Part shown: positions 7,447 through 14,260 of the stretch, piece after piece
Layout: each line of letters opens with the position of its first letter
Position numbering within the stretch: the first letter of the stretch is position 1
DNA from: 1-14-0-10-37-14 sp037130845
GTDB lineage: Bacteria; Patescibacteriota; Patescibacteriia; Patescibacteriales; Patescibacteriaceae
Length of the DNA: 14,338 nt
Direction of reading: 5' to 3'
Assembly (NCBI GenBank): GCA_037130845.1
Contig: JBAXSE010000028.1
Span: forward strand, 1 to 14,338
The notes under the pieces: generated by a model
The model's database searches: none
Seen by the model: the letters and a program-made list of their open reading frames with translations, nothing else
Told to the model about the DNA's origin: nothing
Translations under genes and position numbers: made by a program

Positions 7447-8049
7447 GTGAAAAATGCGCTTGTTTTTGTAAATCGGAAGAACGAAAGTTCTCCAGAGTTG
7501 ATCTTGGCTCTTAATATTCTGGAAAAAAATAGAATTACGGTCAAAAAATGCTTTATGACCACAATGTTGCCGGTATTAAAGAAGGAGTTGGATGATAGCG
7601 GTTTTGTGCCTGATATTGTATTAATCGATTCGCATTTGGAATACGCCGATCGGATTATCTGGAAAAAAATAAACCAGATGTCGCTAGAGGAGTGGGAAGA
7701 ATATTTGAATATAGACAAAGAAAGGCCCTTGCCGGCCTGCAGGAGCTTGTTGATGATGTTAGGTAAATTATTGGCTGGCAACACTCCGATATTGCTATTC
7801 TTGTCCGATCTTAATGCCTATGTCGGCGAATCGTTCAACTTGTGGGGAGCGGATTGGGTAGTCCAGCCGGGAGACTCAAACTTGAATCACAAGCGATTTT
7901 TGTCCTTTTGCGCCCTATTAGCTAAGCATAAAAAAGATATAGCCGAAAATATATCTACTTTTACTATCGACAGCAGTGATGAATCCTTTCCATTTGATTT
8001 AACTGATTCTGAGGAAGAAGAATTTATATATCATAAGCGCTATAGCTAA
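7447..8049 (+). CDS. Receiver-like (CheY-fold) protein, degenerate phosphorylation site
   Basis: A 200-residue soluble protein. The strand order and signature positions resemble a response-regulator receiver domain: beta1 ALVFVNR (4-10), beta3 DIVLIDSHL (56-64) with Asp61 where the phospho-acceptor sits, beta4 TPILLFLS (113-120) with Ser120 at the Ser/Thr position, and beta5 GADWVVQP (134-141). The usual acidic pair after beta1 is Asn-Arg, the conserved Lys near beta5 is Gln140, and about 25 extra residues lie between beta3 and beta4. If the fold is right, normal phosphotransfer is unlikely. There is no output domain, only an acidic tail (residues 176-193). The start is GTG 7447, set by GAGG 5 nt upstream; no nearby ATG is in frame. 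It is divergent from the ABC exporter gene and is a single-gene unit. The receiver call is inference from motif spacing. Confidence 0.7.
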   Translation: MKNALVFVNRKNESSPELILALNILEKNRITVKKCFMTTMLPVLKKELDDSGFVPDIVLIDSHLEYADRIIWKKINQMSLEEWEEYLNIDKERPLPACRSLLMMLGKLLAGNTPILLFLSDLNAYVGESFNLWGADWVVQPGDSNLNHKRFLSFCALLAKHKKDIAENISTFTIDSSDESFPFDLTDSEEEEFIYHKRYS

Positions 8050-8066
8050 AAAATAGAAAAAATAGT

Positions 8067-8096
8067 AAATCTCCCTGATATTGGGGAGATTTTTTT
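8067..8096 (+). terminator. Rho-independent terminator of the receiver-like gene
   Basis: AAATCTCCC (8067-8075) pairs with GGGAGATTT (8084-8092) around an 8-nt loop, followed by T to 8096. It lies 17 nt after the stop codon. Confidence 0.9.
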
Positions 8097-8150
8097 AATT
8101 AGTGCGTTTTGTAGAATATTAATGGTTTGGTATAAAGATTTTAATGAATG

Positions 8151-8185
8151 AAAAGATCCCTCCCTCGCGGGAGGCAGACCTGCCG
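8151..8185 (+). repeat. REP-like intergenic repeat, copy B
   Basis: It matches the reverse complement of 3932-3966 at 31 of 35 bases. The hairpin CCTCCC/GGGAGG (8159-8174) is fully kept while its 4-nt loop differs in two bases (TCGC against TGAC), and the second dyad GGCAGACCTGCC (8173-8184) is slightly imperfect. It sits between two terminators in an otherwise empty gap. Confidence 0.7.
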
Positions 8186-8213
8186 TATGGGAGAATAAAT
8201 ACGCCAAGATGGC

Positions 8214-8237
8214 AAAAACCACCGAATTATTCGGTGG
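8214..8237 (-). terminator. Terminator of the 8253 gene
   Basis: CCACCGAA (8219-8226) pairs with TTCGGTGG (8230-8237). On the - strand the hairpin is followed by five T (the complement of 8214-8218). It lies 15 nt past the stop codon. Confidence 0.87.
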
Positions 8238-8252
8238 CCTTTTAAGAAATGT

Positions 8253-8681
8253 TTATTTGTGGGTTGGAGTGAAGTTGACGGTTAGGTGGGAGTTGAGAAT
8301 GGGAATGTTTCCTTTTCTGTCTATCGACATGTAATAGTCAGGTTGTGAACCTTCTTGTTTGTACACATTGACGAGTGTAAAGCTGCGTTCCAAATCCGGC
8401 GTTGTTTTTTCTTCTACTTCGACTATACATAAGGCTGATTTGTTAAAATCATCATCAGTAAAGCCGAAATATTTGATATTCATCACAAGATTTTTGCCTG
8501 TATTCTTGTTGGCCATGTGCAGCTTGCTGCGAAAGTGTTCGGGCATATTGACGGTGATGCCGTCAGCTACAAAGCTATGAGCGGCAACTACTGCCATTTT
8601 TTTGCTTTCTGGTATGTATACGAGAACCTTCTCTTTGCGTGTAATCAACTGATAACGTGTTTCTGGTGCTGTAGTCTCCAT
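8253..8681 (-). CDS. Small unknown soluble protein
   Basis: A 142-residue protein I do not recognise. It has no signal peptide or membrane helix and has alternating hydrophobic stretches that suggest a beta-rich fold. There is no Cys cluster and no nucleotide-binding motif. I start it at ATG 8681 because GGAGG ends 5 nt upstream; an in-frame TTG at 8693 would put the Shine-Dalgarno inside the coding region. A consensus promoter lies 54-82 nt upstream and overlaps the last codons of the surface-protein gene. It may also receive read-through from that gene, since I see no terminator in the 59 nt between them. Confidence 0.78.
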   Translation of the reverse strand: METTAPETRYQLITRKEKVLVYIPESKKMAVVAAHSFVADGITVNMPEHFRSKLHMANKNTGKNLVMNIKYFGFTDDDFNKSALCIVEVEEKTTPDLERSFTLVNVYKQEGSQPDYYMSIDRKGNIPILNSHLTVNFTPTHK

Positions 8682-8734
8682 GAAATCCTCCAAATATATA
8701 TTATTGTAATGTAATGAACTTTTTAATTATTCAC

Positions 8735-8763
8735 ATTATATCACATTTTAGCAGATTTGTCAA
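8735..8763 (-). promoter_or_regulatory. Consensus promoter inside the 3' end of the surface-protein gene
   Basis: On the - strand, TTGACA (8758-8763) and TATAAT (8735-8740) are spaced 17 bp, with TG one base before the -10. The -35 and spacer lie within the last codons of the 8741-11302 gene. The start is near 8728, giving a leader of about 47 nt to ATG 8681. Confidence 0.85.
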
Positions 8764-11302
8764 TACCTTGGTTGTGGCTGGTGTTTAAGGCTACAGCTTT
8801 CCATAATAAAATGCCTAATATTAGACAAATTAAGGCAATACCGGTATAGAGATATTTGGAGTTTCCGGTTTTTATAGGAGGAATTGCAGCTAAAGTGCTA
8901 GTAGTGCTGGCAGGGCTGGTTTTGACCTCCAGATCGGCTTGGGAGCGCAAGGCGACGGTGATAGTGTTCTGGCTGGCCTTGACTAAGCCTATGGCGCCCA
9001 GCTGGTCGCCCTTTTTGAGGCTGTTTTTGGCCATGTTTTTGGGCAGAGTTAGGCTGCCTTCGCCGGTGCCGTCGTCCAAGTAGACTAAAGAACCTCGCTT
9101 GATGGTGACTGTGCCGCTAATTTTGACAAAGGTTCCCAGGCTGTCTTCACCGAGGTCGGCTAGATCCAGTTCGGCCGGAGCGGGCAGGCGGCCGTCTTTG
9201 ATTATCTTGATGTCGCTAGCCTTTTTGATCTTGAGTCGTTGGGGCGCTATCTGAGTGGATAGTTCGCCTGAAACTTCCAGCAGTTGGCCGATTTTTAGTT
9301 TGGGAAAATCTTTGTTGTAGGCGTAGATTTGTTTGGCTTGGTCTTCGCCTTCGGGTAATAGATAAAAATACTGGTTGCCGTATTCTCCGGGCAGGCTGGC
9401 TACTTGGCCGCGCCAGAGCTGGCGGGAGGCGGTGATCGTCTTTTTGCTGGTTGGCGCGGTTGAAACTTTGATTTTGGGGGTAGCCTTTTTGATTGTTGTG
9501 GTTTGGGCGGTAACTTTTTTTGGTGTGGTTATTTTTGGTGCAATTTTTTTGGTTGGTTTGGCCGGAGTAATAGTTTTTGACGTGCCTTTGATCTGGCATT
9601 TTTTGGTACTGCTCAAATGGCCATCGGAAATAGTTAGGATTATCTGGTGGCTGGTGTTGTCCAGATAATAATCCAATGCCGGTTGGATGGTAAAAAAGCG
9701 GTTATCAATTTGCCAGGCAAAGTCTAGCGTCAGCCCTTCGGGGTCGTAGGAGTCGGAGGCGTCCAGCCAGATTTGGCCTGCTTGCCCTGGGCAGTCCCAG
9801 ATGATGACCGGTGCCAGATTTATTTTATTGATTTGGTTGGCTAGCCCTGGCGTGGGCGTCATGGTCCAGCTCCAGCTGTTTTGGCTAAAGTCACTTTGGT
9901 GCCAGGCGTAGGCTTGGCCTTCGGTTCCGTTGCTATAGCGCAAGCTGGTATTGGCTGTACTGTGCGCCGGCTCAAAGATTTCGATCAGTCCGCCGGAGTT
10001 GTTTAGGCCAAGCTTGCTTTGGCGCCTGGTGATTGATAAATATGCTCCGGCTGCCAGCGGGGTGGAGGAGGAGATTTTGTATAATTGAGCTTTGTCGACG
10101 TGGATTAGCCAGCCATTAAGATTAATAGGCGTATCACCGCTGTTGTAGAGCTCGATGTATTCTTGGTTTTGGTGTTCTAGGTCGGCGCCGAGCGGGTCGG
10201 GCAAGACTTCACTGATTATTAGTTTGCTTTTGCTTTCGGCAGTTTTGGGATTATCCTCTTCGGCCGTTGGCGCGGTTACTAGATTGGCATTGCCCTTGGT
10301 GGGCGTGGCAGTGAGCAGCCAGGTGCCGGTGCCATCCGGCAGGCGAGCCAGGCTTTGTCCGGCTGTGGGGGCGGGCAGGGCGCTATTTTTGCCATAGGCT
10401 AAGACATCCAAGTAGTGGCCATTGGCGTCTTTAAGATAAATGGTGTCGCCGTCATTATTGAGCGAGCATTTGGGCGCTTCGATTAATAGATAATTATTCA
10501 TCTCGCCGCTTAGCTTGTGTTTGCTGCCGCTGCTGTCTTCTAGGTAGAGGCCTTCTAGGCTGATTGATGAGCCGCTGTTATAAAACTCTATCCATTCTTT
10601 GTCTCCATTGGCCGGGCTGGGATAGATTTCGTTGATAAAGAGCTGGCCATTGAGATTGATGGTTGGTATGAATGAGCCGCCGCCTGAAGTTGGAGTAGCT
10701 GTTTGGGCGGGAGGATTTTCGGTTGTAGCGGCTACAGCAGCGCCGCAGCTGAAATCAACGGCGTTGTTATCGGTGTCGGTTAAGTTTAGACGTTGGACAG
10801 GCGTAGCGCCTGCCGGGTTGCAGGTGGGAGTATTTTCGGCCAGCGATAGGCATTCGCCCCAGCCGACGGCGTCGATAATCGCGCCGGTGTTCTCGGATCC
10901 TTGGCGCAGGGCGGCGCAATTGTCCGCGGCCAGGCTGCCGCTGGTTGTGATGTCTGCCCCGAGCTCGGCGCCGTATTGGCTGTTGGCCCAGCTGTAGTAG
11001 GCGCCGGGTGCGACCATAGTGTCGGCGGTCCACGATTTGAGCGTAGTGTCGCTGGCGCCGGTCTTGGTGCGTTTGATCAGACGTAAGCCCTTGAGATTGA
11101 GAGGTTCGCTGCTGGCATTGTAGAGCTGGATGAGGTCGGCATCAGTTTTGCCGTCACCGCCCGAGATTTGGACCTTGTTAATCAGCCAAGTGGTGGAGAC
11201 CGCCTCGGCTAGGTCTTGGTAATTGAATAATAAAAAAAGAAAACCGAGTAAGGCTATCAGCCCGGCGGTTTTCTTGATGGTAGAGCCTATAAGAGTAATC
11301 AT
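8741..11302 (-). CDS. Surface protein with three lamin-tail domains, a PKD-like domain and OB-fold repeats
   Basis: An 853-residue protein. Residues 10-35 form an N-terminal hydrophobic signal segment (an AEA site near 34 could be cleaved). Three lamin-tail-like domains follow at about 38-180, 220-340 and 358-490, each opening with the typical [IL]NE/[IS]E-x-hydrophobic strand and then IELYN or IEFYN plus an LxGxxL strand. Residues 497-573 resemble a PKD/Ig-like domain (DASDSYDPEG, LTISDG). A Lys/Thr/Pro-rich linker spans 574-625. Two OB-fold-like segments follow (about 627-702 and 705-795, the second with YLDDGTGEGSL). A membrane helix at 817-838 and a short basic tail end the protein, so the bulk should lie outside the cell, anchored at the C-terminus. 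Bacterial lamin-tail domains are linked to cell-surface and extracellular proteins and nucleases; here I see no nuclease active site. The OB-folds suggest nucleic-acid or sugar binding (inference). It starts 24 nt after the isomerase stop, with GGAG about 13 nt before the ATG, and is probably in the same operon. Confidence 0.88.
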   Translation of the reverse strand: MITLIGSTIKKTAGLIALLGFLFLLFNYQDLAEAVSTTWLINKVQISGGDGKTDADLIQLYNASSEPLNLKGLRLIKRTKTGASDTTLKSWTADTMVAPGAYYSWANSQYGAELGADITTSGSLAADNCAALRQGSENTGAIIDAVGWGECLSLAENTPTCNPAGATPVQRLNLTDTDNNAVDFSCGAAVAATTENPPAQTATPTSGGGSFIPTINLNGQLFINEIYPSPANGDKEWIEFYNSGSSISLEGLYLEDSSGSKHKLSGEMNNYLLIEAPKCSLNNDGDTIYLKDANGHYLDVLAYGKNSALPAPTAGQSLARLPDGTGTWLLTATPTKGNANLVTAPTAEEDNPKTAESKSKLIISEVLPDPLGADLEHQNQEYIELYNSGDTPINLNGWLIHVDKAQLYKISSSTPLAAGAYLSITRRQSKLGLNNSGGLIEIFEPAHSTANTSLRYSNGTEGQAYAWHQSDFSQNSWSWTMTPTPGLANQINKINLAPVIIWDCPGQAGQIWLDASDSYDPEGLTLDFAWQIDNRFFTIQPALDYYLDNTSHQIILTISDGHLSSTKKCQIKGTSKTITPAKPTKKIAPKITTPKKVTAQTTTIKKATPKIKVSTAPTSKKTITASRQLWRGQVASLPGEYGNQYFYLLPEGEDQAKQIYAYNKDFPKLKIGQLLEVSGELSTQIAPQRLKIKKASDIKIIKDGRLPAPAELDLADLGEDSLGTFVKISGTVTIKRGSLVYLDDGTGEGSLTLPKNMAKNSLKKGDQLGAIGLVKASQNTITVALRSQADLEVKTSPASTTSTLAAIPPIKTGNSKYLYTGIALICLILGILLWKAVALNTSHNQGIDKSAKM

Positions 11303-11326
11303 AAATTTTTTGATTCTCCGGTATAC

Positions 11327-12391
11327 TTATTTTTTAAGTTCCGCTTTGAACCAATCGACCCAAGGTATGGTTAGGGGATTGACTCCATTTTCTAGCGCCA
11401 GATACAAGGTAACCCAGGCGCCCAATTGCAACATTTCCAGGGATTGTCCTAGTTTGGTGTGGGCCAGGAGTTGGATGTCGGCAAAAGCGATGCCATTTTT
11501 GGCCACTACTTGCTTGGTCAGCTTGGCGCGTTGTTGGACTTTTTCGGAATAGAGCGATGAATCAAAGAAGACAAAGATGATGTCGTCTTTATTGGAGTCC
11601 GGTTTGGCCAGGCCTTCCATGGCGTGATGGTTAAGGTCGGGCAAAACCAGATAGCTGGCAAAGTTTTTGGAATTTTCGTTAAGCTGGTTGCGCAGGGTAT
11701 GCAGATTGCCGGCCAGGAAATCGCCGGCTATCAATACAATCTGCCGTCCTTTGAGTCCGCCGGCAATCTTGGCTGCATCGTTATCTTCTTTGTCTGGCAG
11801 CATGGCATCGCCCCAGCCTTTCATCTTTTGCAAAGTATTTTTGATCGACAATTGGTTTAGGTTAATGATGCCCAGTTTGTCTAGGACGGCGCTGAGAGCG
11901 AAACAAGTGTAGCCGACAGCTAGGCGAGGCTGGCCCGAAGGATTATGAGTGGCTTGAAAGGCCAGGATAGGCAGATTGTCGGTTTTGGCCAGGGAGACAA
12001 GCTGGTTGTCTGCGCTTTCGGCGGTGATGACCAGACATTTGGCGCCTTGGCGCTTGGCCTCTTGGTAACTGGCTAGGGTTTCCTCGGTGCCACCGGAATA
12101 GGAGGAGAGAATAAAGAGAGTATTGGCATCGACAAAGGCAGGGATCTGATAATCGGCCGAAATGATAATGGGCATCTTGAGCTCGTCGGCAAAAACGCTG
12201 GCAATAATGCGGGCGCCCAGGTTGGAGCCGCCCATGCCGGAGACAACGACTTTGTTAAAGTCTCTATAATTATCGGGTAATGTCAGCTGTTGGCCGACGG
12301 TTAGGATATCGGTAATCTGGTCGGGCAGGGCAGAGAGCGAAGCGACGGTAGAATCAAAATCTTGTTGGCTGAGGCCTTCGGGTAGTTTCAT
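11327..12391 (-). CDS. Bifunctional phosphoglucose/phosphomannose isomerase (SIS family)
   Basis: A 354-residue protein of the archaeal/bacterial PGI/PMI type, which interconverts glucose-6-P, fructose-6-P and mannose-6-P in the cytosol. Two SIS domains: the first shows GMGGSNLGA (52-60) and the phosphosugar loop SSYSGGTEET (96-105). The family motif GQPR is at 153-156, the catalytic-type Glu239 lies in NENSK, and His255 lies in PDLNHHAMEG (251-260). A Lys near the C-terminus (about 349) matches the position of the catalytic Lys in the Pyrobaculum enzyme. The family is usually 300-350 residues, so this is complete. It feeds glycolysis and sugar-nucleotide synthesis, useful in a cell with a small genome. 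The leader is about 21 nt with no recognisable Shine-Dalgarno. It is the first gene of a likely two-gene unit with the surface protein. Confidence 0.9.
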   Translation of the reverse strand: MKLPEGLSQQDFDSTVASLSALPDQITDILTVGQQLTLPDNYRDFNKVVVSGMGGSNLGARIIASVFADELKMPIIISADYQIPAFVDANTLFILSSYSGGTEETLASYQEAKRQGAKCLVITAESADNQLVSLAKTDNLPILAFQATHNPSGQPRLAVGYTCFALSAVLDKLGIINLNQLSIKNTLQKMKGWGDAMLPDKEDNDAAKIAGGLKGRQIVLIAGDFLAGNLHTLRNQLNENSKNFASYLVLPDLNHHAMEGLAKPDSNKDDIIFVFFDSSLYSEKVQQRAKLTKQVVAKNGIAFADIQLLAHTKLGQSLEMLQLGAWVTLYLALENGVNPLTIPWVDWFKAELKK

Positions 12392-12419
12392 AATAAGCGA
12401 TTAGTTTTATAACTATTTA

Positions 12420-12446
12420 ATTATACCACTATTTTTTTTCTAGCAA
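12420..12446 (-). promoter_or_regulatory. Extended -10 promoter for the isomerase gene
   Basis: On the - strand, TGGTATAAT has the -10 at 12420-12425. TTGCTA (12441-12446) is a weak -35 with a short 15-bp spacer. The predicted start is near 12413, leaving only about 21 nt before the ATG. Confidence 0.6.
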
Positions 12447-12460
12447 TAGGCGGGGTGCTA

Positions 12461-12492
12461 AAAAAGACCGCTGATAATCAACGGTCTTTTTT
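12461..12492 (-). terminator. Terminator of the M16 peptidase gene
   Basis: AAAAAGACCG (12461-12470) pairs with CGGTCTTTTT (12482-12491) around an 11-nt loop, with a T run on the - strand. It separates the peptidase gene from the isomerase promoter just downstream. Confidence 0.88.
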
Positions 12493-12498
12493 ATATAT

Positions 12499-13782
12499 CT
12501 AGATAGTCAATAGATCAAGGAATTTCTGCGGCTCTTTGTAAGGGCCGATGATGGCTAGGTTGAGATTGGCGGGGATAAATATTTGTTGGGCGATTTTTTG
12601 GATATCGGCGGCCGTGACTTTGTCGATCTCGGCTAGCAGTTCTTGGGGGGTGATAACGCCGCGGCTGGGATTGGGTGTCTGGCGGAGCATGATATCTTGG
12701 CGGGCGAACCATTCGGCCATTTCGTCCGATGATTCCAGGCTCAGCGGAATTTTGCCCTTAAGCAGATTCTTGACTCGGCTTAATTCTTCGTCGGATACCA
12801 ATTCGTTTTTCATCCGGCGGTATTCGGTCATAATCACTTCGGCCGATTCGATGGCCTTGTCGACCGGCACGCCGGCGCGGGTGGAGAGGTAGCCGGAGTC
12901 GGTGTAATTCTCGCCCGAAGTAGAGACATAATAGGCTAGGCCGCGGCGTTCACGCAGCTCGGTAAAGAGGCGGGAGCTCATCGAGCCGCCCAGGATGAGA
13001 GATAGCAGTTTGAGAGCGTATTCGTTCTGATTGGCATAACCCCAACTGCGCACGCCCAAGATCATGTGAGCCTGATCGGTGTCCTTGTAGAATAATTTGA
13101 CCGCTGCCTCGCTTTGGGATTCGACTGTGGTAGGTTTGGCTTTCCAGGCTGCCTGGGGCATCGGGGCGAAGTAGCGTTCGGCCAGCTCTTGGATATTCTC
13201 CGGTATCATGCCGGCTAGGATAAGACAGGATGAATTGGTGCCGTATTGTTCTTGCCAATAGGCGACCAGCTGGTCGCGGGTAAAGGCGGCGACGATTTCC
13301 TTGGTGCCGGCAGTATCCCAGCCGGCAGGCGTGTCGCCATAGAGCAGTTCTTCGTAGACTTCTTCGATATACCACATCGGATTGTCGCGGTACATATTGA
13401 TTTCCTCGATAATGACGCCTTTTTCTCTTTCCATTTCCTCGGCCGCAAATTTTGAGCCCAATAGCATATCAGAGACCACGTCCAGGGCCAGTTCTAGGTG
13501 TTCGCCGGCGGCTTTGACCCAATAGCCGGTATATTCCTTGCTGGTAAAAGCGTTAAATTCGGCGCCGACATTATCCAAGGTTGAGGCGATATCCATGGTG
13601 GTAGGGCGCTTGGTTGTACCCTTAAAGAACATGTGTTCCAAAAAGTGGGAGATGCCATTAATTTCGCGGCTTTCATAGCGGGAGCCGGTGGCGAACATGG
13701 CCAGAGCGGTAACGGTCAGCGCGCCTTCCATGGGGACGGTAATCAGCTTGAGACCGTTGCTTAAAACTGTTGTTTTATACAT
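12499..13782 (-). CDS. M16 family zinc peptidase (processing-peptidase-like)
   Basis: A 427-residue metalloprotease of the pitrilysin/insulinase family, in the short one-unit form (about 420 residues) typical of bacterial relatives of mitochondrial processing peptidase. The inverted zinc motif HFLEH is at 46-50 and the third ligand, Glu126 in VIIEEI, lies 76 residues later, the family spacing. The C-terminal half keeps the substrate-binding Arg/Tyr pair in RRGLAYY (279-285). There is no clear signal peptide, so it is probably cytosolic; the family members of this size dimerise, and either a homodimer or a separate partner is possible. The substrate is unknown (short peptides or signal remnants are typical). 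The start is ATG 13782, chosen because the protein then begins with the standard strand before NGLKL. The leader is about 17 nt with no Shine-Dalgarno. Single-gene unit. Confidence 0.93.
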   Translation of the reverse strand: MYKTTVLSNGLKLITVPMEGALTVTALAMFATGSRYESREINGISHFLEHMFFKGTTKRPTTMDIASTLDNVGAEFNAFTSKEYTGYWVKAAGEHLELALDVVSDMLLGSKFAAEEMEREKGVIIEEINMYRDNPMWYIEEVYEELLYGDTPAGWDTAGTKEIVAAFTRDQLVAYWQEQYGTNSSCLILAGMIPENIQELAERYFAPMPQAAWKAKPTTVESQSEAAVKLFYKDTDQAHMILGVRSWGYANQNEYALKLLSLILGGSMSSRLFTELRERRGLAYYVSTSGENYTDSGYLSTRAGVPVDKAIESAEVIMTEYRRMKNELVSDEELSRVKNLLKGKIPLSLESSDEMAEWFARQDIMLRQTPNPSRGVITPQELLAEIDKVTAADIQKIAQQIFIPANLNLAIIGPYKEPQKFLDLLTI

Positions 13783-13805
13783 ATTTTATTGTTATTAATC
13801 AATAC

Positions 13806-13835
13806 ATTATAGCGGAAATAGAGCTAAAATAGCAA
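13806..13835 (-). promoter_or_regulatory. Promoter for the M16 peptidase
   Basis: On the - strand, a perfect TATAAT (13806-13811) lies 18 bp from TTGCTA (13830-13835), the same -35 variant seen at the isomerase promoter. The predicted start is near 13799, 17 nt before the ATG. Confidence 0.6.
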
Positions 13836-14044
13836 ATAATCATTTGTTGTAAACAAGTTATCTACAGCCTGTGTTATATTAAAAATAGCCTTATGCTAGG
13901 CAAAATGTAGTATATTATCTTGACAATGGTAGGTTCCTATGCTTTATTTAAGTAATCAAAAAAAGTTCTTTTTAATGTTTATTGTCATTTATTACTTGTT
14001 TTGAATGGGTAAATGGGCTATTTTTTCACTAATACGGAGGGTCT
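13836..14044. promoter_or_regulatory. Intergenic region with a putative + strand promoter and long AT-rich leader
   Basis: TTGACA (13920-13925) and TTTATT (13943-13948) at 17 bp form a plausible + strand promoter for the 14045 gene. The leader would be about 90 nt, AT-rich, with a weak dyad AAGTAAT (13950-13956) / ATTACTT (13991-13997). No known riboswitch or RNA motif was recognised. The rest (13836-13919) shows nothing I can name. Confidence 0.4.
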
Positions 14045-14224
14045 ATGAAATTTTTTGTGGTTATGATTGGACTGGTGCTCTATATTATTGCATTGGTCTG
14101 GGGGGTTAAACATCTCATTCCAAGTATTATTTTAGCCGATCTTCTAATGACGATTGGCGCTTTGGCTGCCGGGCCGATCTTTGGCCTGTGGCTGGTAGAC
14201 AGACCGAGGCAACTGCCTCAATAA
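14045..14224 (+). CDS. Small two-helix membrane protein
   Basis: A 59-residue protein with two hydrophobic segments, about 3-20 and 28-52, and a short basic/polar tail (VDRPRQLPQ). The start is ATG 14045, preceded by GGAGG (14036-14040) with a 4-nt gap, a strong Shine-Dalgarno if slightly close. It has its own putative promoter and a strong terminator right after the stop, so it looks like a real gene despite its size. I recognise no family. Hairpin topology with both ends on the same side is likely; function unknown. Confidence 0.75.
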   Translation: MKFFVVMIGLVLYIIALVWGVKHLIPSIILADLLMTIGALAAGPIFGLWLVDRPRQLPQ

Positions 14225-14227
14225 AAC

Positions 14228-14259
14228 AAAACCCCTCCGTATAATTTGGAGGGGTTTTT
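14228..14259. terminator. Bidirectional terminator
   Basis: AAAACCCCTCC (14228-14238) pairs with GGAGGGGTTTT (14248-14258) around a 9-nt loop, with T or A runs on both sides. It ends the 14045 gene and probably also the convergent partial gene whose stop is at 14261. Confidence 0.9.
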
Positions 14260-14260
14260 A

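Noticed and set aside
9216..9599. 127-residue basic, Asn/Gln-rich frame inside the surface-protein gene, same strand
   Set aside because: It is the shifted reading of the repetitive Lys/Thr linker codons; no start signal, and the main frame is continuous across it with no sign of a frameshift.
11600..11650. Possibility that the isomerase is a plain SIS regulator or a GlmS fragment
   Set aside because: The protein has two SIS domains plus the GQPR, NENSK Glu and NHHAMEG elements specific to the bifunctional isomerase family, and no DNA-binding or glutaminase domain.
13858..13866. DnaA-box-like TTATCTACA in the gap before the small membrane gene
   Set aside because: A single box with a mismatch to consensus, no cluster and no dnaA, dnaN or origin-type neighbours.
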